DNA from: Paracoccus benzoatiresistens
GTDB taxonomy: Bacteria; Pseudomonadota; Alphaproteobacteria; Rhodobacterales; Rhodobacteraceae
DNA length: 64,000 bases
Assembly (NCBI RefSeq): GCF_026913015.1
Contig: NZ_JAPTYD010000012.1
Location: 1 to 64,000, forward strand
Direction: 5' to 3'
Shown here: positions 44,342 to 54,709 of the stretch, piece by piece
Layout: each line of letters starts with the position of its first letter
Numbering within the stretch: the stretch's first letter is position 1
Made by a program: the position numbers and the translations under genes
Notes under the pieces: generated by a model
Database searches by the model: none
What the model was told of the DNA's origin: nothing
The model's input: only the letters and a program-made list of their open reading frames with translations

Positions 44342-44923
44342 TCAGCGGGCATCCGAGCGGCCGCGCCGGTCGCTGCGCAGATTGGCGTAAAGCACATGGT
44401 TTCGCCAGCGCCCGTCGATCTGCAGATAGCTTTGGGCCACGCCTTCGTACTTGAAGCCCGATTTTTCCAGAACCCCGCGCGAGGCGGCGTTTTCCGGCAG
44501 GCAGGCCGCCTCGACCCGGCTCAGATCCAGGGTGGTGAAGGCGTAATGGACCAGGGCGCCGATCGCCTCGCCCATATAGCCCTGGCGCGCATAGGGCTGG
44601 CCGATCCAATAGCCGATGGTGCCCGATTGCGCCGGGCCGCGGCGGATGTTGTCCAGCGTGATGGCCCCCAGCAGCACCCCGTCACGGCGGACCAGGAACA
44701 AGGGCAGCGCCGTGCCGCCCCGGCTGGCCCGCGCGGCCCAGTAGACGCGGTTGACGAAGCTCTTGCGGGACAGGTGGTCGGGCGACCAGACGGGCTCCCA
44801 AGGGGCCAGGAAGTCGCGGCTGGACTGGCGCAGCGATGACCAGGCGCGGAAATCCGCATGGGCAGGCAGGCGCAGCACGATCCGTTCGGTTTCCAGCCTC
44901 ACGGGTCGCCTTTGCAGGAACAT
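44342..44923 (-). CDS. RimJ/RimL-type N-acetyltransferase
   Basis: A 193-residue GNAT acetyltransferase. Signatures are the N-terminal LETERIVLRLPAHADFRAWSSLR, TIGYWIGQPYARQGYMGEAI (acetyl-CoA loop Q/R-x-x-G-x-x-G/A) and AACLPENAASRGVLEKSGF near the end, as in RimJ/RimL enzymes that acetylate ribosomal protein N-termini or related substrates. Substrate unknown. Its ATG overlaps the M16 peptidase stop by one base, so it is part of the thrC-M16-GNAT run. Confidence 0.92.
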   Translation of the reverse strand: MFLQRRPVRLETERIVLRLPAHADFRAWSSLRQSSRDFLAPWEPVWSPDHLSRKSFVNRVYWAARASRGGTALPLFLVRRDGVLLGAITLDNIRRGPAQSGTIGYWIGQPYARQGYMGEAIGALVHYAFTTLDLSRVEAACLPENAASRGVLEKSGFKYEGVAQSYLQIDGRWRNHVLYANLRSDRRGRSDAR

Positions 44924-46197
44924 CAGGCGGCAAGCCTTTCGGCCAGCGCATCGCGCGCAGGCGCGGCCTTGACCGGACCATAGAGCGCCAGCGCCGGGCG
45001 GGCCTGCGCGATCAGCCCTTCGGCATGGGCGCGCACCTCGGCCACGGTGACGGCGGCGATGCGGTCCGCGACCTCGGCGGCATCGGGCACCCTGCCCCAG
45101 ATCGCCAATGTCCGCGCCATGCGCTCGGCCTGCGAGGACGGGCTTTCCAGCGACATCAGCAGGCTTGCGCGCAACTGCGCCTTGGCGCGGGCGACCTCGG
45201 CCTCGGTCATGTCCTCGGCGGCGCGCTTCGTTTCGTCGATGGTCAGGGTGGACAGGGCCGCCAGATCCTCGGCCCCCGTCCCGGCATAGATGGTCAGCAT
45301 GCCCGTATCGTCATGGAAGCCCGACTGCGCGAAGATCGTGTAGCACAGCCCCCGTTCCTCGCGGATCTTCTGGAACAGGCGCGAGGACATGCCTCCGCCA
45401 AGCGCCGAGGAAAAGATCTGCGCGGCATAGAAATCACTCGCCAGATAGCCCGGACCTTCCAGGGCCAGCGCGAAATGGGCCTGTTCCAGACGCTTGACCT
45501 TGCGGGTTTCCAGGCCCTGCCAGCGGGCGGCCTCGCGCGGGGCCTGTGCGACAGGGGCCAGGTGCCCGAAGGCGCGTTCGGCCAGCCGCACGATGCGGTC
45601 GTGATCGACCGCGCCCGCTGCCGCCACGATCATCTGGCCGGGGCCATAGTTTTCGGCGACAAAGCCCGCCAGATCGGCGCGGCCAAAGCTGCTGACCCGT
45701 TCGGCAGGGCCAAGGATGGTGCGGCCCATCGGCTGGTCGGGATAGGCGGCCTCTTGCAGCCAGTCGAAGATGATGTCGTCGGGCGTATCCATCGACTGCC
45801 CGATCTCCTGCAGGATCACGCCGCGCTCGACCTCGATCTCGCGCTCGTCGAAGATCGGGTTCAGCACGATGTCGGAAATCACGTCGAAGGCCAGATCGAC
45901 GTCGTCTTCCAGCACGCGCACGTAATAGGCCGTCGCATCGCGCGAGGTATAGGCGTTGATGTAGCCGCCCACATCCTCGATGGCCTCGGCGATCTGCAGG
46001 GCCGTGCGGGTCGCGGTGCCCTTGAAGGCCATGTGCTCCAGGAAATGCGCGATGCCGTTCTGTTCGTGGCGTTCGTTCCGCCCGCCTGCGCTGACCCACA
46101 CGCCAAGGGCCGAGGAATGAAGCCCTGGCATCAGGCGCGTGGCGACGCGCAATCCGTTGGGCAGGGTCGTGACGTGCAGGTTGGGGTCTTTGTTCAC
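44923..46197 (-). CDS. M16-family zinc metallopeptidase
   Basis: A 424-residue pitrilysin-family peptidase resembling the mitochondrial processing peptidase beta subunit. The inverted zinc motif is HFLEH (H51, E54, H55) with the downstream glutamate in the EREIEVERGVILQE stretch. The second half has the glycine-rich GGGMSSRLFQKIREERGLCY. A single M16 gene with an intact active site is typical of alphaproteobacteria. It overlaps thrC by 4 bases, an arrangement common in Rhodobacterales. Confidence 0.95.
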   Translation of the reverse strand: MNKDPNLHVTTLPNGLRVATRLMPGLHSSALGVWVSAGGRNERHEQNGIAHFLEHMAFKGTATRTALQIAEAIEDVGGYINAYTSRDATAYYVRVLEDDVDLAFDVISDIVLNPIFDEREIEVERGVILQEIGQSMDTPDDIIFDWLQEAAYPDQPMGRTILGPAERVSSFGRADLAGFVAENYGPGQMIVAAAGAVDHDRIVRLAERAFGHLAPVAQAPREAARWQGLETRKVKRLEQAHFALALEGPGYLASDFYAAQIFSSALGGGMSSRLFQKIREERGLCYTIFAQSGFHDDTGMLTIYAGTGAEDLAALSTLTIDETKRAAEDMTEAEVARAKAQLRASLLMSLESPSSQAERMARTLAIWGRVPDAAEVADRIAAVTVAEVRAHAEGLIAQARPALALYGPVKAAPARDALAERLAA

Positions 46198-47570
46198 TGG
46201 GTTCTCCGGTCAAGGATCAGCGATTTAAGCGCCTGCACGTCGTTTTCAACCCGCGTCACGCGCTCGGGCAGGTCGAACAAGGTCGCCATGTGCGGCGGCA
46301 GGGCGGGGCGGATGCCGATGGCGGCTTCAACCGCGTCGGGGAACTTGGCCGGATGGGCGGTGGCCAGCGTCACCATCGGCACGCCCGGCTCGACATGCTG
46401 GCGCGCGACAGCCACGCCCACGGCGCTGTGCGGGCAGAGGATCTCGCCCGTCTCGGCGCGGATGGTGCGGATCATGGCCAGCGTCTCATCCTCGCCGACG
46501 CGGCCCGACAGGTATTGCTCGCGCAACGCCTGCAGGGCGCCCTGGCTGATGGTGAAGCCGCCCGCTTTCAACTCCTCCATCAACTGCCCGATTGCCGCGG
46601 CATCGCCGCCATAAGCCAGATACAGCGCCCGTTCGAAGTTGGAGCTGACCTGGATGTCCATCGACGGGCTGATCGAGGGTTTGACCGTGCCCACCCGGTA
46701 TTCGCCCGTGGTCAGGGCGCGGTGCAGGATGTCGTTCTGGTTCGTGGCCACGATCAGGCGGCGGATCGGCAGGCCCATGGCGCGGGCGATGCTGCCTGCG
46801 AAGATGTCGCCGAAATTGCCGGTGGGCACGGTGAAATCCGTTTCGCGCATCCCCAGGCTGGCGCAGGCGGTGAAGTAGTAGACGATCTGCGCCACCACGC
46901 GCGCCCAGTTGATGCTGTTGACGCCCGCCAGCCCCACCTGGTCGCGGAAGGCATGGTCGTTGAACAGGTCCTTCAGCCGCGCCTGGCAGTCGTCGAAATG
47001 GCCGGTCACGGCCAGGGCATGGACATTCGCGGCCTCGGGCGTGGTCATCTGGCGGCGCTGGACCTCGGAAACGCGGCCATGCGGGAACATGATGAAGACG
47101 TCCACATTGTCGATGCCCTTGAAGGCCTCGATGGCGGCGCTGCCGGTATCGCCCGAGGTGGCGCCCACGATGGTGATCTTCTGGCCAGACCATTTCAGCG
47201 CGATCTCGAACAGCTGCGCGATCAGCTGCATGGCGAAGTCCTTGAAGGCCAGCGTCGGCCCGTGGAACAGCTCCAGCAGGTGATGGCCGGGGGCAAGCTG
47301 GCGCAGCGGCGCCTTGGCCGTATGCTCGATGCGCGCATAGGCGCGGTCGATGGCGCCGCGCAGTTCGCCGTCCGTGAAGCTGTCGCCGGTGAAGGGGCGA
47401 ATGACGCGGAAGGCGACCTCCTCGTAGGGCAGGCCGTCGAGGTCGCGCAGTGACGTGAAGGCGGGGATCGTCTCGGGCAGGTACAGGCCCCCGTCGCGGG
47501 CCAAGCCCGACAGCATCGCCTGTTCGAAGTTCAGCACCGGGGCCTGACCCCGTGTCGAGACGTAGCGCAT
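46194..47570 (-). CDS. thrC: Threonine synthase
   Basis: PLP enzyme converting O-phosphohomoserine to threonine. The 458-residue product has the start MRYVSTRGQAPVLNFEQAML and the PLP lysine K110 in HGPTLAFKDF. GATSGDTGSAA and the C-terminal ATAHPAKFPDAVEAA are also typical. The ATG at 47570 lies six bases after GAGGGA; a GTG just upstream is less likely. It follows surf1 by 10 bases and may be co-transcribed with it. Confidence 0.96.
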   Translation of the reverse strand: MRYVSTRGQAPVLNFEQAMLSGLARDGGLYLPETIPAFTSLRDLDGLPYEEVAFRVIRPFTGDSFTDGELRGAIDRAYARIEHTAKAPLRQLAPGHHLLELFHGPTLAFKDFAMQLIAQLFEIALKWSGQKITIVGATSGDTGSAAIEAFKGIDNVDVFIMFPHGRVSEVQRRQMTTPEAANVHALAVTGHFDDCQARLKDLFNDHAFRDQVGLAGVNSINWARVVAQIVYYFTACASLGMRETDFTVPTGNFGDIFAGSIARAMGLPIRRLIVATNQNDILHRALTTGEYRVGTVKPSISPSMDIQVSSNFERALYLAYGGDAAAIGQLMEELKAGGFTISQGALQALREQYLSGRVGEDETLAMIRTIRAETGEILCPHSAVGVAVARQHVEPGVPMVTLATAHPAKFPDAVEAAIGIRPALPPHMATLFDLPERVTRVENDVQALKSLILDRRTQ

Positions 47571-47580
47571 CACGTATCCC

Positions 47581-48252
47581 TCAGTATTTCCGCTGCCTGA
47601 TACGCCAGATCAGGGCCACTGTCATCCCTGCCCAGGTCGCCGCGATCAGGAACCACTGGACGGCATAGGACAGGTGGTTGTTGGGTATGCCCTCGACCGC
47701 GACGGGGATCGGCGCGATCCCTTGGGCATTGCCCTCGACGAAGCTGGCGACGACCAGCACGGGTTCGGTATCCAGCGCCTCGGCCATGGCGGGCACGTCG
47801 CGGGCGAACCAGATGTTTTCGTCCAGGTTGGGTTCGGGCGTGGCGCTGCCCTTTTCATCGGGCCAATGCAGGTTGCCGCGCACCACCAGCCGCGTGGGAC
47901 CGCGTTCGACGTGGCGCAAGTCCTGCGGCACGAAGCCCCGGTCCAGCAGGATCGCGCGCCCGTCGTCGGTGATGAAGCGCGAGACCACCTGATAGCCGCC
48001 GCCCTGTTCGCGGGTGTGGGACAGGACGTCGATCTCGGCCCCCGTGGTGGTCCCGCTGACCGTCACCGGCAGGTACTTCATCGACGGATCAATCTTGGCC
48101 GGCAAGGGCACGGGATCGGCGTCGATGCCGGTCTCGATCCGGGCGATCATGTCCTCCTTCCACTCCATCCGGCGCAATTGCCACAGGCCAAGCTGGATCA
48201 GGATCGCGCAGCCGACGATGCCGAGGATCAGGGGAAACAGGATGCGGCGCAT
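47581..48252 (-). CDS. SURF1-family cytochrome oxidase assembly protein
   Basis: Assembly factor for the heme a3-CuB centre of aa3 oxidase. The 223-residue product has membrane helices at both ends (PLILGIVGCAILIQLGLWQL near the N-terminus; YAVQWFLIAATWAGMTVALIW near the C-terminus) flanking a periplasmic domain with YLPVTVSGTTTG and LLDRGFVPQDLR, the SURF1 layout. It follows ctaE after a terminator, so it may need its own promoter or read-through. Confidence 0.93.
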   Translation of the reverse strand: MRRILFPLILGIVGCAILIQLGLWQLRRMEWKEDMIARIETGIDADPVPLPAKIDPSMKYLPVTVSGTTTGAEIDVLSHTREQGGGYQVVSRFITDDGRAILLDRGFVPQDLRHVERGPTRLVVRGNLHWPDEKGSATPEPNLDENIWFARDVPAMAEALDTEPVLVVASFVEGNAQGIAPIPVAVEGIPNNHLSYAVQWFLIAATWAGMTVALIWRIRQRKY

Positions 48253-48271
48253 GAGGATGAAGCCCGTCGCA

Positions 48272-48302
48272 AAGAAAAACGCGCGGGTCGGGTCCCGCGC
48301 GT
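48272..48302 (-). terminator. Rho-independent terminator after ctaE
   Basis: Minus strand ACGCGCGGG pairs perfectly with CCCGCGCGT around a 6-base loop and is followed by TTTTTC. It separates the oxidase genes from surf1-thrC. Confidence 0.85.
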
Positions 48303-48324
48303 CGCATTTCGGCAGAAAAGGGGA

Positions 48325-49155
48325 TCAGCTGCCCCAGACATAGACCACGGCGAACAGGAACAGCCAGACCACATCGACGAAGTGCCAGTACCAGGCGGCG
48401 GCCTCGAATCCGACATGCTTGTCCTGGCTCATCTGGCCGTTCAGCAGGCGCAGCAGGCAGACCGCCAGGAAGATCGTCCCGACGATGACATGGAAGCCGT
48501 GGAAGCCCGTCGCCAGGTAGAAGGCGCCGGCATAGGCGGTCTCGGACAGGCCGAACTGCGCGTGGCTGTATTCGTAGGCCTGCAGGATCGAGAAGACGAC
48601 GCCCAGGATCACCGCCACGATCAGCCCGTTGATCGTGGTCTTGCGGTCGTTGTCATGGACCAGCGCATGGTGCGCCCAGGTGACGGCCACGCCGGACAGC
48701 AGCAGGATCAGCGTGTTGATGAACGGCAGGTGCCAGGGGTCGAAGGTCACGATCCCCTCGGGCGGCCAGACGCCGTCCTTGATCGGGCTTTCCGGCCCCA
48801 TCGGATACATGGCCTGCTTGATGAAGTTCCAGAACCAGGCGACGAAGAACATCACCTCGGAGATGATGAACAGGATGAAGCCGTATTGCAGGCCGATCCG
48901 CACCACGGGGGTATGGTCGCCCGCCTGGCTTTCGCGGACCACGTCGGCCCACCAGCTGTACATCACGTACAGCACACCGACAAAGCCGATCAGGAACAGC
49001 CAGGGGCCACTGGCCGGGATGCCCAGCAGGTGAACCTCGCCCGCGTGCATCCAGCCTACCGCGCCATACAGCATCAGGAAGGCGGCGATGGCGGAAACGA
49101 AGGGCCAGATCGACGGCGGAAGGATATGGTAATCGTGGTTCTTTGCGTGCGCCAT
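48325..49155 (-). CDS. ctaE: Cytochrome c oxidase subunit III
   Basis: Membrane subunit III of the aa3-type oxidase. The 276-residue product has about seven membrane segments and the conserved [19 protein letters not shown] and [18 protein letters not shown]. It starts [18 protein letters not shown], as in Paracoccus. It is the last structural gene of the ctaC-ctaB-ctaG-ctaE group and ends at a terminator. Confidence 0.97.
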   Translation of the reverse strand: MAHAKNHDYHILPPSIWPFVSAIAAFLMLYGAVGWMHAGEVHLLGIPASGPWLFLIGFVGVLYVMYSWWADVVRESQAGDHTPVVRIGLQYGFILFIISEVMFFVAWFWNFIKQAMYPMGPESPIKDGVWPPEGIVTFDPWHLPFINTLILLLSGVAVTWAHHALVHDNDRKTTINGLIVAVILGVVFSILQAYEYSHAQFGLSETAYAGAFYLATGFHGFHVIVGTIFLAVCLLRLLNGQMSQDKHVGFEAAAWYWHFVDVVWLFLFAVVYVWGS

Positions 49156-49184
49156 GAGCTGTCCCCGTCGGCTCCTTGAGGTAT

Positions 49185-49760
49185 TCAGTTGACGTTATCA
49201 GCCGGACGGGCGTCAAGCGACGCCTGCTTCGGCTCTGTACGGTGGAAGGTGTAGGACAGGGTGATGTCCCTGACCCAGCTTGCATCGCGGTCGCCCGTCA
49301 GTTCGGGATCGACAAAGAAGCTGACCGGCATCTCGATCCGCTCGCCGGGCTGCAAGGTCTGCTCGGTGAAGCAGAAGCACTCGATCTTGCTGAAGTAATA
49401 GCCCGCCACTTCCGGCGCGACGTTGTAGCTGGCGGTGCCGGTGATGGGCACGTCGGAATTGTTGATCGCCTCGTAGAAGGCCAGCCCGTTCTCGCCGATC
49501 TTCAGTTCCATCGAGGTCTGCATCGGCCGGAACGTCCATTCGAGGTTCGGGTCCACATTGGCATCAAAGCGGACGCGGATCACCTCGTCGAGAACCTGGT
49601 CCGAGCCGGACTGCGCCACCTGGGTCGTTCCGCCATAACCCGTCACGCGACAGAACCAGTCGTAGAAGGGCACGGCCGCCCAGGCCAGGGCGCCCATGGT
49701 CAGGACGACAGCCACCAGGGCGGTGACGGTCTTCGTTTCAGGCGACATCCGGCGGCTCAT
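49185..49760 (-). CDS. ctaG: Cytochrome c oxidase assembly protein CtaG/Cox11
   Basis: Copper chaperone that delivers Cu to the CuB site of subunit I. The 191-residue product has one N-terminal membrane helix ([27 protein letters not shown]) and a periplasmic domain with the copper-binding CFCF motif (in [16 protein letters not shown]). The start at 49760 overlaps the upstream small gene by 4 bases. Confidence 0.96.
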   Translation of the reverse strand: MSRRMSPETKTVTALVAVVLTMGALAWAAVPFYDWFCRVTGYGGTTQVAQSGSDQVLDEVIRVRFDANVDPNLEWTFRPMQTSMELKIGENGLAFYEAINNSDVPITGTASYNVAPEVAGYYFSKIECFCFTEQTLQPGERIEMPVSFFVDPELTGDRDASWVRDITLSYTFHRTEPKQASLDARPADNVN

Positions 49761-49963
49761 CGGGCATCCTCGGGCTCGGGCTGCTCGGGCGGCAGGGCCG
49801 AGACGCGGGGCTGGTGGTCGAAGGCCTCCATCATGTCGCCCTGCTGGACCTTGACGACCGTCAGGGCGAAGACCAGCGCGACAAAGGCGACCAGGACGAT
49901 GCCCAGGCCGACATTGCGCGACCGGCGGCGGCGATGGATTTCGTGCTCGGCGTTCAGCGGCAT
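49757..49963 (-). CDS. Small cta-operon membrane protein
   Basis: A 68-residue protein with a basic N-terminus (HRRRRSRN) and one membrane helix ([20 protein letters not shown]), followed by a short periplasmic tail. It lies between ctaB and ctaG, overlapping both by 1-4 bases. A gene in this position is seen in Paracoccus and relatives (CoxF-type). It is presumably an oxidase assembly or accessory factor, inferred from position only. Confidence 0.8.
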   Translation of the reverse strand: MPLNAEHEIHRRRRSRNVGLGIVLVAFVALVFALTVVKVQQGDMMEAFDHQPRVSALPPEQPEPEDAR

Positions 49964-50880
49964 CACCACGCCCCCACCCAGTTCTGCACCAGAAGCGCAA
50001 CGAAATGCAGGAACAGATAGTTCAGCGACAGCTTGAAGACGCGCTTTTCCACCGCATAGCCGTCGGCGACCGCCGCATCCTCGTCCCGGCGCAGGATCCG
50101 CCACCCGCCGTGGATGAACAGCGCGTTCAGGATGACCGAGGCCCCCAGGTAGATCGGCCCGCCGACCGAAGTCAGCCCCAGCCAGATCGCGAAGGGCGCC
50201 AGCACCAGCGTATAGGCGAAGATGTGGCGCCGCGTCACCGGGCGGCCATGGGTGACCGTCAGCATCGGCACCTTGGCGTTGTGATAGTCCGACTTCATGA
50301 ACAGCGCGAGCGCCCAGAAATGCGGCGGCGTCCAGAAGAAGATCAGCGCGAACATCAGCAACGATTCGATGCTGATCCCGCCCGTGGCGCAGGCCCAGCC
50401 GATCATCGGCGGAAAGGCCCCGGCCGCGCCACCGATGACGATGTTCTGCGGCGTCGAGCGCTTCAGCCAGACCGTGTAGACCACGGCATAGAAGAAGATC
50501 GTGAAGGCCAGGAAAGCTGCGGCAAACCAGTTCGCCGCCAGCCCCAGCATCATCACCGAAAAGCCCGCAAGGATCAGGCCAAGCGCCAGGGCGGCATTGC
50601 CGTCCACCCTGCCCGCCGGGATCGGGCGGTTCTGCGTGCGCTGCATCACCGCGTCGATGTCGGCGTCATACCACATGTTCAGCGCGCCCGAGGCGCCGCC
50701 GCCAAGCGCGATGAACAGGACCGAGCAGAAGGCGATGAAGGGATGGACATCGACCGGCGCGACCCAAAGGCCCACGAAAGCCGTGAACACGACCAGCGAC
50801 ATCACGCGCGGCTTCAGCAACGCGATGAAATCGCGGAACTCGGCCTCGGGGGCGCCTTCATATGCGTTGATGTCGCTCAT
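49963..50880 (-). CDS. ctaB: Protoheme IX farnesyltransferase (heme o synthase)
   Basis: UbiA-family membrane prenyltransferase that makes heme o, precursor of heme a. The 305-residue product has about nine membrane segments and the two aspartate-rich sites: [19 protein letters not shown] and the YHNAKVPML region of the second. [19 protein letters not shown] marks the N-terminus. Located between ctaC and the small cta gene. Confidence 0.96.
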   Translation of the reverse strand: MSDINAYEGAPEAEFRDFIALLKPRVMSLVVFTAFVGLWVAPVDVHPFIAFCSVLFIALGGGASGALNMWYDADIDAVMQRTQNRPIPAGRVDGNAALALGLILAGFSVMMLGLAANWFAAAFLAFTIFFYAVVYTVWLKRSTPQNIVIGGAAGAFPPMIGWACATGGISIESLLMFALIFFWTPPHFWALALFMKSDYHNAKVPMLTVTHGRPVTRRHIFAYTLVLAPFAIWLGLTSVGGPIYLGASVILNALFIHGGWRILRRDEDAAVADGYAVEKRVFKLSLNYLFLHFVALLVQNWVGAW

Positions 50881-50924
50881 ACCGTCTTCGGATTACCTGG
50901 CTTTGTCGCTGGTCCGGCCGACGG

Positions 50925-51827
50925 TCAGTCGGCCTTGGCCACCTGCACGTCGGTCGCAGCCGAAGCTGCGGCGGTTTCGGCCTCGCCCGCCGGGGTGCCG
51001 CCCTGTTCGGCGACCCACTGGGCATAGACCTCGGGGCTGACCGCCTTCACGACGATCGGCATATAGGCATGGTTGATGCCGCACAGTTCGCTGCACTGGC
51101 CGAAATAGATGCCTTCCTGTTCCACGTTGAACCAGGCCTGCGCGATACGGCCCGGAACGGCGTCCTGCTTCACGGCGAAGGCGGGGATGGTCCAGCTGTG
51201 GATCACGTCGTTGGCCGTCACCTGCAACAGCACGGTCTGGCCCACGGGCACGACCACGGCCGTGTCGGTGGCCAGCAGATACTCGTCCTCGGAATAGCCG
51301 TAATTCGCCAGTTCTTCCTTGGCCAGCATGATCGAATCGAAGCTGATGCCGCTTTCCGGGTACTCGTAGGACCAGTACCACTGGTTGCCGATGGCCTTGA
51401 TGACCACGTCGGGATCGGCGGGCATCTCCTGGCTGCGGAACAGCGCGGGCAGAGAGAAGGCGCCGATCACCACAAGGATCAGCACGGGCACCAGCGTCCA
51501 GCCGATTTCCAGCGGCGTGTTGTGCGTGAACTTGGCCGGAACCGGGTTCGAGCGGCTGTTGTAGCGCAGGATGACGGCCAGCAGCAGCAGGCAGACGAAG
51601 ATCGTGATCACGGTGATGATGATCAGCACGAAATGGTCCAGCCATTGCTGGTCGCGCGCCAGTTCCGTCGCGGCAGGCTGGAAGTTCACGCCCCTCGGCT
51701 CGGGCTTGCCGATCGTGGGAAGCTCGCCCAGAACGTCCTGCGCCAAGGCAGAGCTGGCTATCATTCCCGCTGTCGCAAGCCCGGAAGCTGCCGCGACCCC
51801 ACGGCGAATCATCGCTATTGCCATCAT
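50925..51827 (-). CDS. ctaC: Cytochrome c oxidase subunit II
   Basis: Carries the CuA centre that accepts electrons from cytochrome c. The 300-residue precursor has a signal peptide (cleavage expected after SSALA, giving QDVLGELP), two membrane helices, and the CuA motif [12 protein letters not shown] with the upstream WSYEYPESG and [11 protein letters not shown] segments. Much of the sequence matches what I recall of Paracoccus denitrificans subunit II, the best taxonomic clue here. First gene of the cta group. A hydrophilic alanine-rich C-terminal tail follows. Confidence 0.97.
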   Translation of the reverse strand: MMAIAMIRRGVAAASGLATAGMIASSALAQDVLGELPTIGKPEPRGVNFQPAATELARDQQWLDHFVLIIITVITIFVCLLLLAVILRYNSRSNPVPAKFTHNTPLEIGWTLVPVLILVVIGAFSLPALFRSQEMPADPDVVIKAIGNQWYWSYEYPESGISFDSIMLAKEELANYGYSEDEYLLATDTAVVVPVGQTVLLQVTANDVIHSWTIPAFAVKQDAVPGRIAQAWFNVEQEGIYFGQCSELCGINHAYMPIVVKAVSPEVYAQWVAEQGGTPAGEAETAAASAATDVQVAKAD

Positions 51828-52021
51828 TCCATCCCGTTATCCTGACGCGGCCGCGCGACCGCAGGCGCCCGAAGGCGGCCCTTTTCCTTTAACAATCCCC
51901 GTTCTATGACCATATCTCGACCCCACGGGCAAGTGATACATAAGCCTGCCTGCGCAAAATCCCGGCATTGCGCCCGCTGCGGCCCTTGCTCGTGCCCCTG
52001 CCAGAAAGACGACAAATCGCC

Positions 52022-53443
<1,422 letters not shown>

Positions 53444-53450
53444 GGCGCCG

Positions 53451-53466
53451 GTAACCAGTTGTTAAC
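53451..53466. promoter_or_regulatory. CtrA-like box upstream of dprA
   Basis: GTAACCAGTTGTTAAC: two TAAC/GTTAAC half-sites with the seven-base spacing of TTAA-N7-TTAA and one mismatch, 43 bases before the dprA ATG. In Rhodobacter capsulatus dprA is reported to be CtrA-regulated as part of gene-transfer-agent recipient capability. Confidence 0.45.
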
Positions 53467-53508
53467 GCCTTCCCGGTAATGCTGATTCCAGGATGAGGCG
53501 GAGGCAGC

Positions 53509-54639
53509 ATGGATACCGGGCATCTTCCTTTCGACAGACCCAGAAGCTCCACGACGGTCAAGGACGACGACCTGTCCGTCCTTCGCCTCATCCGCTCTCG
53601 CAGGGTGGGACCGGCCACCTACCACCGGCTGGTGGCCGAACACGGCAGCGCAGCTGCGGCGCTTGAGGCCCTGCCAGCCATCGCGGCGGCGGCGGGCATC
53701 ACCGGTTACGAGGCATGCCCGGAAGGCGTCGCCGCGGCCGAACTGGCGGCGGGACGCAAGGCCGGTGCCCGGCTGATCCGCTGCGATTCGCCGCTTTACC
53801 CGGCGGCGCTGCGCGACATCGACGGCGCGCCGCCGATCCTGTGGGTCCGGGGCGACCCGGCCTGGCTGTCACGGAACCCGGTCGCGGTGATCGGGGCGCG
53901 CAACGCATCCTCGCTTGGCCTGCGCATGGCGCGCGGCATGGCGGCGGGCCTGGGCGAGGCTGGGCATACCGTTGTCGCGGGCCTCGCGCGCGGCATCGAC
54001 ACCGCCGCCCATAACGCTGCCCTGCCCACGGGCACCATCGCCGTGATGGCGGGCGGGGTCGATGTGATCTATCCCGCCGAAAATGTCGTCCTGGCCGCGC
54101 AGATCGCGGAACAAGGCGCGCTGGTATCGGAACAGCCGCCGGGGACCGAACCGCAGGCCCGGCATTTCCCCACCCGCAACCGCATCGTGTCGGGCCTGTC
54201 CTTGGCCGTCGTGGTGATCGAGGCCGCGCATCGGTCGGGCACCCTGATCACCGCCAGGAACGCGCTGGACCAGGGACGAGAGGTGATGGCCGTGCCGGGC
54301 CACCCCATGGATGCGCGCGCCTCGGGCTGCAACCAGCTGATCCGCGACGGCGCCGTGCTGGTGCGCAACTCGGCCGATGTCTGCGCGGCGCTCGGGCGCG
54401 AGCCTGAACCTGCGGGGACGGCCTGCCCTGCGCCCGCGCCCGCCCCGCGCGCCGAGCCCGTCGATGCGGGGCAGATCGAGGCGCGGATCCTGTCGCGGCT
54501 CAGCCCCTCGCCCTCGGATGAAAACGACGTGATCCGCGACCTGGGGCTGCCGGCGGCGGCGGCCAGCGCGGCGATCCTGTCGCTGGAATTGCAGGGCCGG
54601 CTGCTGCGCGTGCCGGGTGGCCGGCTGGCGCTTGGCTGA
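53509..54639 (+). CDS. dprA: DNA-processing protein DprA
   Basis: Binds incoming single-stranded DNA and loads RecA during natural transformation and, in Rhodobacter, during uptake of gene-transfer-agent DNA. The 376-residue product has an N-terminal helical region (LRLIRSRRVGPATYHRLV), the Rossmann-like core with VIGARNASSLGLRMARGMA, GLARGIDTAAHNAAL, FPTRNRIVSGLS and AAHRSGTLITARNALDQGREV, and a C-terminal winged-helix domain after an Ala/Pro linker. GGAGG precedes the ATG. Possible CtrA control is noted upstream. Confidence 0.95.
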   Translation: MDTGHLPFDRPRSSTTVKDDDLSVLRLIRSRRVGPATYHRLVAEHGSAAAALEALPAIAAAAGITGYEACPEGVAAAELAAGRKAGARLIRCDSPLYPAALRDIDGAPPILWVRGDPAWLSRNPVAVIGARNASSLGLRMARGMAAGLGEAGHTVVAGLARGIDTAAHNAALPTGTIAVMAGGVDVIYPAENVVLAAQIAEQGALVSEQPPGTEPQARHFPTRNRIVSGLSLAVVVIEAAHRSGTLITARNALDQGREVMAVPGHPMDARASGCNQLIRDGAVLVRNSADVCAALGREPEPAGTACPAPAPAPRAEPVDAGQIEARILSRLSPSPSDENDVIRDLGLPAAAASAAILSLELQGRLLRVPGGRLALG

Positions 54640-54648
54640 TGAGCCCGG

Positions 54649-54677
54649 TTGACACTGGCAGGGACCGCACCCATGTT
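54649..54677 (+). promoter_or_regulatory. Predicted promoter of topA
   Basis: Perfect -35 TTGACA (54649-54654), 17-base spacer, weak -10 CATGTT (54672-54677), 33 bases before the topA ATG. Confidence 0.45.
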
Positions 54678-54709
54678 GCCGCCCCATCGCAAGGTCCCCT
54701 GAGGTAAGA

